From an uncultured Bacilli bacterium (lineage in GTDB: Bacteria; Bacillota_I; Bacilli_A; RF39; UBA660): 5,372 nucleotides of DNA. Within the stretch, counting starts at the first letter, position 1, and every line of letters begins with the position of its first letter. The stretch is from assembly GCA_947625715.1 (NCBI GenBank), contig CANQPR010000083.1, forward strand, positions 1-5,372. The letters run 5' to 3'. The position numbers and the translations under genes were made by a program. The notes beneath the pieces are model-generated. The model did not search any database. It was not told the origin of the DNA and was given only the letters and a program-made list of their open reading frames with translations. Below are positions 1-5,368 of the stretch, one piece after another.

Positions 1-108
1 ATAACTAGCTAAACTATTATTTAATATTAAAATATTTAAATTTAATAGCCAAAATAATAAACTAATGCTTGAAATTATAATACTTAAAATTAATAAATTT
101 TTTTTCAT
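1..108 (-). CDS. N-terminal fragment of an unrecognised membrane or secreted protein (runs off left edge)
   Basis: Reading the minus strand from an ATG at 108 gives 36 codons with no stop up to the window edge, so this is the 5' end of a longer gene. The peptide begins MKKNLLILSIIISS and continues with a second Leu/Ile-rich stretch and one Trp. This is a short positive N-terminus followed by a hydrophobic segment, as in a signal peptide or signal anchor. An open run of this length is unlikely by chance in such AT-rich DNA, where TAA and TAG are frequent. The gene is divergent from uppP and shares a promoter region with it. Against it, the ribosome binding site is poor: only an AAGAA about 12 bases upstream is visible. 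The family cannot be named because too little is present. Confidence 0.55.
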   Translation of the reverse strand, partial: MKKNLLILSIIISSISLLFWLLNLNILILNNSLASY

Positions 109-120
109 ATAAAATAATAT

Positions 121-166
121 TTCTTAAACGCCAATTTTATTATATAATTATAATGGATGGTGAAAA
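121..166. promoter_or_regulatory. Candidate divergent promoter with a shared symmetric -10 element
   Basis: The palindrome ATTATATAAT at 139-148 contains TATAAT on both strands: plus at 143-148, minus at 144-139. On the plus strand a weak -35 (TTCTTA, 121-126) lies 16 bases upstream and would start transcription near 155, just before the uppP RBS. On the minus strand TTTTCA (166-161) lies 16 bases upstream and would drive the left-edge gene with a leader of about 24 bases. The -10 boxes are perfect but the -35 boxes are partial matches, and TATAAT is common in AT-rich DNA. The position between two divergent genes is the main support. Confidence 0.4.
159..163 (+). promoter_or_regulatory. uppP ribosome binding site (decides the start)
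   Basis: GGTGA, the 3' half of the AAGGAGGTGA consensus, ends five bases before the ATG at 169. It overlaps the alternative in-frame starts (ATG at 157, GTG at 160), which have no SD of their own, so 169 is the likely start. Confidence 0.6.
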
Positions 167-168
167 TA

Positions 169-975
169 ATGGAATTTATAAAATATATTATCTTAGGAAT
201 TATTCAAGGAATAACGGAACCACTTCCCATTTCAAGCAGTGGTCATTTAGTTTTAATAAGAAATTTATTTAATACTAATTTTGCTAGTGATGTTAATTTT
301 GAAATATTTGTTAATTTCGGTTCTTTTTTAGCTATTTTCTTTATTTTTAGAAAAGATATTATTCGATTAATAAAAGGCTTTTTTAAATATTTTCAAAGTA
401 AAGAAAATAAAAAGAAATATTATCATGATTTTAAATATTGTCTATTAATTGTCATTGGTAGTATTCCGGTTGGTATAAGTGGTGTTTTATTTAAAGATAC
501 TATTGATAAATTTTCTTTAAATCTTAAATTATTGGGAATTGCTTTTTTATTAACCGCTATAGCGTTATTTTTAGTTAGAAAAGCTAATGGAAAAAAAGAA
601 GATAATGATATAACTTATAAAGATGCTATTATCATTGGTTTGATGCAAGTTATTGCTTTAATGCCTGGTATTAGTCGTAGTGGAACTGTTTTAGTGGGTT
701 GTTTATTATGTGGTTTATCAAGAAAAGCATCTTTAAAATATACTTTTATGCTTTATTTTCCTGTTAGTGTAGCTTCAATGGGATTAAGTCTTTTAGATTT
801 ATCATCTGGTAGCATGAATTTATTTGGACCTTATATTTGTGGACTTATTTCAGCGGGCATTGTCACTTATTTTTCTTATCAATGGTTAAGTGATTGGGTA
901 AAAAAAGGAAAACTTTGGAAGTTTTCGATTTATTGTTTAGCTATAGCTATTTTTACTCTTTATTATTTTCGATAA
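169..975 (+). CDS. uppP: Undecaprenyl-diphosphatase (UppP/BacA)
   Basis: This polytopic membrane enzyme dephosphorylates undecaprenyl pyrophosphate to undecaprenyl phosphate, recycling the lipid carrier for peptidoglycan and other wall polymers. Overproduction of the family is known to give bacitracin resistance. The protein is 268 residues from the ATG at 169, the usual family length. Near the N-terminus it has the family's (E/Q)xxxE motif as Q13-G-I-T-E17, followed by LPISSSGH with the conserved His26. The second signature, PGISRSGT, is at residues 166-173 and carries the conserved Arg170. About seven or eight hydrophobic segments alternate with short Lys-rich loops, the longest hydrophilic one near residues 72-88. 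All expected catalytic residues are present. The gene stands alone on the plus strand, converges with rmuC and overlaps its 3' end by 23 bp. Its last codons also contain, on the opposite strand, the rmuC terminator. An ATG at 157 would add four residues but lacks an RBS. Confidence 0.95.
   Translation: MEFIKYIILGIIQGITEPLPISSSGHLVLIRNLFNTNFASDVNFEIFVNFGSFLAIFFIFRKDIIRLIKGFFKYFQSKENKKKYYHDFKYCLLIVIGSIPVGISGVLFKDTIDKFSLNLKLLGIAFLLTAIALFLVRKANGKKEDNDITYKDAIIIGLMQVIALMPGISRSGTVLVGCLLCGLSRKASLKYTFMLYFPVSVASMGLSLLDLSSGSMNLFGPYICGLISAGIVTYFSYQWLSDWVKKGKLWKFSIYCLAIAIFTLYYFR
900..926 (-). terminator. Intrinsic terminator of rmuC, embedded in uppP coding sequence
   Basis: On the minus strand, GAAAACTT (926-919) and AAGTTTTC (915-908) form a perfect 8-bp stem with the 3-base loop CCA. 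One C and then seven T (906-900) follow. It lies 27 bases beyond the rmuC stop, the expected place for a Rho-independent terminator. The stem is AT-rich with only two G-C pairs, so strength is moderate. The plus strand has no T-run after the hairpin, so it should not stop uppP transcription. Confidence 0.75.
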
Positions 976-2029
976 AATCGACTTTATTTATGGAATCAAA
1001 TCTCTTAGTTATTTTTTCAGTCGTAATATGAATATCTTTGACATCTTTACTGACTGTGTCTATGCTTCTACTTAGCTTATCCCAACGTTCTTTATAACGT
1101 TCAAAATCTAATGCTAAGCGATTTAATTCTTCTTGCATAACTTTAGCATATTTATTCCGTTCAAGATTTTTAATAATCATATAGACTGTTGTTAAAGTAC
1201 TCATTAAAGTTGTGGGTGATGTTATCCACACTTTTTTATTGTATGCATAATTTAAAATATCAGCATGATAAGCATTTACTTCAGCAAATATAGCCTCCGC
1301 TGGTAAAAACATAAGAGCTTGGTTAGTAGTTTCTCCTTCTATAATATATTTAGAACTAATAGCGTCAATGTGTTTTTTCATATCACTTTTAAATAATTTG
1401 GTTGCTAAATCTCGTTGTTCTTTACTTAGACTTTTATTCATCATTCTTTCATAGTTTTCTAGTGGAAATTTAGAATCAATACATACATTTCCTAATGGTT
1501 CTGGGGCATGAACTAACGCATCAGTAATAGCGCCATTAGATAATTTATATTGTAATTCATAGATATTTTTATTATTGTCGCCAAAGACACTGGATAAAAT
1601 ATAATTTAAATTTACTTCCCCAAAAATACCTCTTGTTTTTTTATCAGTTAAAACACTTTGTAAAGATACAATTTCAGTTGATAAGCTATCAATTTTTTTC
1701 TGAGCTTCATCAATTTTTGAAAGGCGCTCCAAAACAGAAGAAAAAGTTTTGGTAGTTTTTTCAAAGTTTTCATCAATTCGGGAATTTACTTTTTCATTCA
1801 TAATTAATAAACGTTCTTGAATTCTATCATTTAAATTAGTAAAATCTTTATTTATATTATTAGAAAATTCATATTTAAATTCCCCTAGTTCTTTAACAAA
1901 ATTAGTTTCTAAGAGTCCTAATTGTTGTGTTATTAAATTATCACTTCGTTTATTTTTAAATAGTTTAATCAAGATTATTAAACTAATAATTAGTAAAATA
2001 CTAAGTATAACAATTATAATATAATCCAT
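953..2029 (-). CDS. rmuC: RmuC family protein, membrane-anchored putative nuclease
   Basis: RmuC family proteins are linked to genome stability: E. coli rmuC limits recombination at inverted repeats. The family is assigned to the PD-(D/E)xK nuclease superfamily. The 358-residue product has one N-terminal membrane segment (about 3-23) with a Lys-rich cytoplasmic edge. A long helical, probably coiled-coil region follows (about 35-130), and then the RmuC domain (about 130-330). Recognisable family motifs are KKTRGIFGE (130-138), IDSKFPLENY (184-193), FLPAEAIFAEV (241-251) and SPTTLM (271-276). Asp170 with Asp185-x-Lys187 fits a PD-(D/E)xK active site; this assignment is by motif only. The C-terminus is helical again. 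The ATG at 2029 has AGAGG nine bases upstream. The gene lies 52 bases downstream of the rhodanese-like gene, may be cotranscribed with it, and ends at its own intrinsic terminator inside uppP. It appears intact, though somewhat shorter than the E. coli protein. Confidence 0.93.
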   Translation of the reverse strand: MDYIIIVILSILLIISLIILIKLFKNKRSDNLITQQLGLLETNFVKELGEFKYEFSNNINKDFTNLNDRIQERLLIMNEKVNSRIDENFEKTTKTFSSVLERLSKIDEAQKKIDSLSTEIVSLQSVLTDKKTRGIFGEVNLNYILSSVFGDNNKNIYELQYKLSNGAITDALVHAPEPLGNVCIDSKFPLENYERMMNKSLSKEQRDLATKLFKSDMKKHIDAISSKYIIEGETTNQALMFLPAEAIFAEVNAYHADILNYAYNKKVWITSPTTLMSTLTTVYMIIKNLERNKYAKVMQEELNRLALDFERYKERWDKLSRSIDTVSKDVKDIHITTEKITKRFDSINKVDFIENNKE

Positions 2030-2034
2030 TTTAT

Positions 2035-2072
2035 CAAACCTCTATACTATTATATCGAAAAAATAGAGTTTG
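2035..2072 (-). promoter_or_regulatory. Inverted repeat that can mask the rmuC ribosome binding site
   Basis: On the minus strand CAAACTCTAT (2072-2063) is complementary to ATAGAGGTTTG (2045-2035), giving a 10-bp stem with one bulged G (2039) and a 17-base loop. The 3' arm contains the rmuC SD (AGAGG, 2043-2039). The loop region contains TATAAT (2054-2049). It could act as an RNA hairpin on readthrough transcripts or as a DNA operator around the -10 box. There is no T-run after it, so it is not a terminator. Confidence 0.4.
2039..2043 (-). promoter_or_regulatory. rmuC ribosome binding site
   Basis: AGAGG lies nine bases before the ATG at 2029, a reasonable SD that supports this start. It is part of the 3' arm of the inverted repeat at 2035-2072. 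Confidence 0.6.
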
Positions 2073-2076
2073 GAAA
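2049..2076 (-). promoter_or_regulatory. Candidate rmuC promoter
   Basis: TATAAT (2054-2049) is preceded at 16 bases by TTTCCA (2076-2071), a four-of-six match to the -35 consensus. Transcription would start near 2043-2042, right at the SD, so the leader would be very short. That makes this promoter uncertain; cotranscription from the rhodanese-like gene is the alternative. Confidence 0.3.
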
Positions 2077-2081
2077 AGATT

Positions 2082-2342
2082 TTATTTGGTTTTTACGACT
2101 TGCGTTACATCATAACCTAGGTATTCTAAAATGGATGTTGCTTTAGCACTGTGAATTCCTTTACTACAAATAAGATAATAAGGTTTGTTTTTATCTAAAT
2201 ATTGTTCATGATGAAGCATTAATTTTTGATATGGAATATTAATAGCCCGATAATCATGTTCTATTAAAAAATCACTAGGATTAGATAAGTCTATTAACTC
2301 TCCTTTATTTGATTGATAATTTTCTATACTTATTCTTTTCAA
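2082..2342 (-). CDS. Small single-domain rhodanese-like protein
   Basis: The 86-residue product is soluble, with no signal peptide or membrane segment. It has the layout of a minimal rhodanese domain: an early LIDLSNPSDF block (around 16-25) matching the IDVR.P.EF region, AINIPYQKL (33-41) matching the GAINIP region, then YLIC followed by the active-site loop. The loop is C59-S-K-G-I-H-S65, with the cysteine that would carry a persulfide, and is followed by helix AKATSILEYLGY. Most rhodaneses have Arg where this protein has His64, and the domain is shorter than the usual 100 or so residues. Sulfur transfer or redox signalling is therefore plausible but the substrate is unknown. The start codon is TTG at 2342, chosen because AGGGGAG lies five bases upstream and no in-frame ATG precedes it. 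The gene follows a terminator, so it needs its own promoter. It may be cotranscribed with rmuC, 52 bases downstream. Confidence 0.8.
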   Translation of the reverse strand: MKRISIENYQSNKGELIDLSNPSDFLIEHDYRAINIPYQKLMLHHEQYLDKNKPYYLICSKGIHSAKATSILEYLGYDVTQVVKTK

Positions 2343-2347
2343 AATAT

Positions 2348-2354
2348 CTCCCCT
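2348..2354 (-). promoter_or_regulatory. RBS supporting the TTG start of the rhodanese-like gene
   Basis: AGGGGAG on the minus strand ends five bases before TTG at 2342-2340. The strong SD compensates for the weak start codon and fixes the translation start. Confidence 0.65.
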
Positions 2355-2370
2355 AGTTATAAAATATGTT

Positions 2371-2399
2371 GTTTAATTGGCGGGTTTAATTATATACAA
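2371..2399 (-). promoter_or_regulatory. Candidate promoter region of the rhodanese-like gene
   Basis: This gap lies between the coupling-protein terminator and the TTG start, so a promoter is expected here. TATAAT is present on the minus strand at 2394-2389, giving a leader of about 40 bases, but the -35 region would fall in the terminator and matches poorly. The 8-base direct repeat GTTTAATT (plus strand, 2371-2378 and 2384-2391, 13 bases apart) surrounds a small G-rich patch, GGCGGG, just downstream of the -10. It could be a regulator site or chance. Confidence 0.3.
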
Positions 2400-2401
2400 C
2401 T

Positions 2402-2426
2402 AAAAAAGATGCATTTTCATACATCT
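2402..2426 (-). terminator. Intrinsic terminator of the coupling-protein gene, starting inside its stop codon
   Basis: On the minus strand AGATGTAT (2426-2419) pairs with ATGCATCT (2414-2407), an 8-bp stem with one G-T wobble. The loop is GAAA, of the GNRA type, and five further T follow (2406-2402). The first two stem bases are the AG of the TAG stop. The structure closes the two-gene unit at the right and insulates the rhodanese-like gene from it. The plus strand lacks a T-run, so it is one-directional. Confidence 0.82.
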
Positions 2427-4515
2427 ATTCATCACCAAAAAAGTCATCAAAGAATTCATCATCAGTTATAACAGAGTCGTTCATAACAACTGAATCAGTA
2501 TCAATATTTATTTTAGGTTTAGATTCTTGTTCTTCTTCTTTTGGTGTTTCTTTAGTTATTTTTTGGTTCTTTTTTTCTTCTTGTTCTTGTTCATCAAGTT
2601 CTTTTATTTTTTTATCAATATCGGCAATCATACGGTCAATATCAGCACTTGATAAATTACTTATATCTTTTGGTGTTTCTTTATTTGTTGGAAAAGAATT
2701 ACTCATAAAGGGATTAATAAAAGGATTAGGAAAATCATTTGGAGCTTGAAAAGGATTGAAAAGATTAGCATTATTATCTATTTTAGGGGAATTTTCAAGC
2801 ATTTGTTTTCTTTTGGCTTCTGATACAAATTTTTTAATATCAAAGATTTCCACTTCTTTAGTTTGACGATGAGGAAAAGATAATTCTTTACGGTTAATTC
2901 CCCAGTCCATTTTAAAATCTGGTTCTAAATCAGTTTTAAAGGGTGCCATTCTTGAACGAATAATAATGGCTTGAAATAATTTCATTTTTTGTAAGTCAGT
3001 AATAGATACTAATGGTGTGGAAGCCGTTTTATCTTTTTCTTTGCTTTTTACTTCACCACACATTTTGCTTATTTCTTCTAAGGCAGCCATTTCTGTACTT
3101 ATTAAATATATCCAGTTACGACAGTTACCTTTTACAATTTCAGCAACTTCTTTTCCATAAACATCATTTAATTGTGAAAAGTTTTGAATAATAAAGGTAA
3201 ATCTTATATCTCTACTTCGAGCCGCAGAAACCATGGAATCTACATCACTTAAAGGAGGCATATTAGCAAACTCATCTAGGATAAAATTTGTTCTAATAGG
3301 TAATTTACCACCGTTTTCTTTAGCTACATCAATTAAAGTTTCATAACATTGTTTTAAAAAGACTGTTAATAAACTATGATATGTTGTTTTTTCATCATGA
3401 ATAATTAAGAAAACAGCTGTTTTTTTCTCCCCTATGCTTCGCATATCAAAATTACTATAGGAAAGCATTTCACTTAATTTTTCGCGAGATGAAAATAAAC
3501 GAATTTTTTGCCTAAAAGTAGATAAAATGCCACCTTTGGTATCGCTTGGTGCATTGATGGTAGTAGAAGCAAAGATGTATTCAGATGATTCAGCACCTTT
3601 TAAATTAAAGTATTCATTTATATAATGACTAGTTGCAAATCTTTCTTCACCAACAGTACTCATATAGTTGATGGAATTTAAATTTACTTCTTCTTCTTTG
3701 GCATCTTCAAATAAGCCTAGCGCTAAAGCTGAAAAATAATCGGCTGCAGAATGTTCCCAAAAGCCTGATTCTTTATTTTTGGGATCGATTAAAATATTGT
3801 TTGCTATATCATCTAATAATTCGGTAGCTTTATCTTTGTCGTTTTGTTTAAAATATTTATAAGGAACCGTTAAAGGATTCCAAGAATTACCATATTCTGG
3901 ATCACGAAAATTTAAAACTATTATATTATAATTTTGATCTTTTAAATAATCACCACAGTATTTGTATAATTCACCTTTAGGGTCAGTGATAATCATACTT
4001 TCCCCTTTTTTAGCTAAAACATTAACTTGAGGTTTAACGATACTTTCACTTTTACCAGAACCAGTTGTACCAATTACTAATGTGTGATATTCACTATTAT
4101 CAACCCAAAGATCGGTTCCATTATTTATTAAAGGTACACCTGCGCCATTGATATTAGAATCTTTTGCTTTAATATGAACAACGCCTATATCTTCTTTAAT
4201 TTCTTTTTCTTTGGCCCATCTTGAATAACCTTTTTCTTCTTTTTCTTTAATATTTATAATATGTTTACCATTTTTATCTTTATCAAAGATGTATGAAGAA
4301 ACACTAGAAAATATCATAATTAAAGCGATAATAAACATAAATAAAGTCATAAATATATAATCTGGTAAAAAAGCAGGAAAAGGATTTAATCCATAAAAAG
4401 TCCCATCATTGGCAAATGATGAAAAATTTAATACAGCAATAGCACATAAATATAAAAGAAATATACAAAAAACAACAAATATAGCAAAATCTTTTGGGGA
4501 AACTCTAAATTTCAT
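2425..4515 (-). CDS. VirD4/TraG-type coupling-protein ATPase (type IV secretion family)
   Basis: Type IV coupling proteins are membrane-anchored hexameric ATPases that deliver DNA-relaxase complexes or proteins to a secretion channel. From the ATG at 4515 the protein is 696 residues. It has two N-terminal membrane segments (about 9-31 and 53-76), with a loop of about 20 residues between them. Walker A is GTTGSGKS (149-156), followed by the typical ITDPKGELY block (176-184). Walker B is ILDEFANMPPL (412-422, acidic pair D414/E415). A sensor-like Gln444 follows, then NCRNWIYL (464-471). The region around 220-320 is likely the all-alpha domain. After about 575 comes a tail with three NPF triplets (587-603), a probable helix SADIDRMIADIDKKIKELDE (623-642) and a Lys/Glu-rich stretch. 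It ends in an acidic di-Phe peptide, DDEFFDDFFGDE. ATPase residues are intact. The start at 4515 has AAAGGAGG five bases upstream; a TTG at 4551 would add 12 residues but lies in the promoter. It follows the unknown membrane-protein gene by 57 bases. No relaxase or VirB4 is visible, so a conjugative role is inferred from family only. Confidence 0.9.
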   Translation of the reverse strand: MKFRVSPKDFAIFVVFCIFLLYLCAIAVLNFSSFANDGTFYGLNPFPAFLPDYIFMTLFMFIIALIMIFSSVSSYIFDKDKNGKHIINIKEKEEKGYSRWAKEKEIKEDIGVVHIKAKDSNINGAGVPLINNGTDLWVDNSEYHTLVIGTTGSGKSESIVKPQVNVLAKKGESMIITDPKGELYKYCGDYLKDQNYNIIVLNFRDPEYGNSWNPLTVPYKYFKQNDKDKATELLDDIANNILIDPKNKESGFWEHSAADYFSALALGLFEDAKEEEVNLNSINYMSTVGEERFATSHYINEYFNLKGAESSEYIFASTTINAPSDTKGGILSTFRQKIRLFSSREKLSEMLSYSNFDMRSIGEKKTAVFLIIHDEKTTYHSLLTVFLKQCYETLIDVAKENGGKLPIRTNFILDEFANMPPLSDVDSMVSAARSRDIRFTFIIQNFSQLNDVYGKEVAEIVKGNCRNWIYLISTEMAALEEISKMCGEVKSKEKDKTASTPLVSITDLQKMKLFQAIIIRSRMAPFKTDLEPDFKMDWGINRKELSFPHRQTKEVEIFDIKKFVSEAKRKQMLENSPKIDNNANLFNPFQAPNDFPNPFINPFMSNSFPTNKETPKDISNLSSADIDRMIADIDKKIKELDEQEQEEKKNQKITKETPKEEEQESKPKINIDTDSVVMNDSVITDDEFFDDFFGDE

Positions 4516-4520
4516 AAAAA

Positions 4521-4528
4521 CCTCCTTT
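4521..4528 (-). promoter_or_regulatory. Strong RBS fixing the coupling-protein start at 4515
   Basis: AAAGGAGG on the minus strand ends five bases before the ATG at 4515. This near-consensus SD rules strongly for the ATG over the upstream in-frame TTG at 4551. Confidence 0.85.
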
Positions 4529-4542
4529 GTAAACTGATTATT

Positions 4543-4571
4543 ATTATACAATAAAATTATAAATAAATCTA
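4543..4571 (-). promoter_or_regulatory. Candidate internal promoter before the coupling-protein gene
   Basis: TATAAT (4548-4543) on the minus strand has a weak -35 candidate, TAGATT (4571-4566), at 17 bases. Transcription would start near 4536, with the SD about ten bases into the leader. No terminator is seen between the upstream gene's stop (4573) and this point, so cotranscription with that gene is equally possible. Confidence 0.3.
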
Positions 4572-4572
4572 T

Positions 4573-5364
4573 CTAAGTTGTTCTTTCTTTTTCAAGCATT
4601 ACAATTGATTTTAATTCTTGCTTATCTAATTTATATAAAATCATTTGAGGATTATTTGTTAAACTAATATAATTTTTATTAATAATAACCCCTATTCTTT
4701 GATTATTTTTTAAATTGAATGCAGAAAATAGCTGATAACCTGGTAATTCTTCTTGATAGGTTGTACTTTGATATTCTAAAATATTAATTTCATTATCAAT
4801 GATTGTATATATTATACTGAAAAAATATTGATCGGTATGATTTAATAAATTGTTATTAACTACATAGACATAATCAGTTATTTGATTGTCGTTTAATTGC
4901 ATTTGATAAACAGTACTATTTAAGTTATTTAATTCATGGTCAAAATCTTCTTTTTTTAAGAGGTCTTTTAAGGTATCTAATTCAACATCGGTTAAAGTAG
5001 ATCTCGTAGTAAATGAAATGATATTGGCATTAAGGGAAGGCGAAAATGCCGTAAAATCAGTTGGAACACTTTGCCATTCATGGTTTAAATTATAATGATT
5101 CCAAATATCGTTGTAGCGCATTATCATGTTTCCTAAAAAAGTTGATTTATAATAAACATTAAAGGTTGTTTTTTCTTCACTTTCATTGGTAAACATATCG
5201 TTTTTGATGGCTTTGCATCGTAAATTTTCACAATAAAAGCCTCCTATATCACCGGTAATGATATAGCCTTTGACATCATCTTTGGTCAAAAAAAGGACAG
5301 AGGCAATGATTAAACCAAAGACAAGTGATAATAATATTATTGTAATTATAAGCTTTTTTTTCAT
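4573..5364 (-). CDS. Unrecognised membrane-anchored extracytoplasmic protein
   Basis: I do not recognise this 263-residue protein. It starts MKKKLIITIILL and has one hydrophobic segment (about 5-26) after a short Lys-rich end. This is a signal anchor or signal peptide, which would place the remaining 235 residues outside the membrane. There is no lipobox Cys at the end of the segment. The mature part has alternating short beta-type stretches, is rich in Asn, Tyr, Thr and Asp, and has only two cysteines, Cys45 and Cys50 (YCENLRC). These two could form a disulfide or be a small metal site. No enzyme motif is apparent. The start ATG at 5364 is supported by AGGA at the window edge. The gene lies directly upstream of the coupling-protein ATPase on the same strand with no terminator between them, so they may form an operon and act together at the membrane; this is inference from position only. 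It ends at TAG. Confidence 0.75.
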   Translation of the reverse strand: MKKKLIITIILLSLVFGLIIASVLFLTKDDVKGYIITGDIGGFYCENLRCKAIKNDMFTNESEEKTTFNVYYKSTFLGNMIMRYNDIWNHYNLNHEWQSVPTDFTAFSPSLNANIISFTTRSTLTDVELDTLKDLLKKEDFDHELNNLNSTVYQMQLNDNQITDYVYVVNNNLLNHTDQYFFSIIYTIIDNEINILEYQSTTYQEELPGYQLFSAFNLKNNQRIGVIINKNYISLTNNPQMILYKLDKQELKSIVMLEKERTT

Positions 5365-5368
5365 AATA

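Noticed and set aside
157..168. ATG at 157 (or GTG at 160) as the uppP start
   Set aside because: Neither has an SD at a suitable distance, and GGTGA overlapping them is well placed for the ATG at 169, which also matches the usual UppP N-terminus.
969..985. Hairpin TCGAT-AAA-ATCGA as the uppP terminator
   Set aside because: The stem is only 5 bp and is followed by CTTTATTT rather than a clean T-run, too weak to call.
2425..4515. FtsK/SpoIIIE-type DNA translocase as the identity of the large ATPase
   Set aside because: The DPKGEL block after Walker A, ILDEFANMPPL as Walker B and the NCRNWIYL motif fit VirD4/TraG; there is no gamma winged-helix domain at the C-terminus.
4516..4551. TTG at 4551 as the start of the coupling-protein gene
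   Set aside because: It is not an ATG, overlaps the TATAAT element, and the strong AAAGGAGG lies inside this extension, properly placed for the ATG at 4515.
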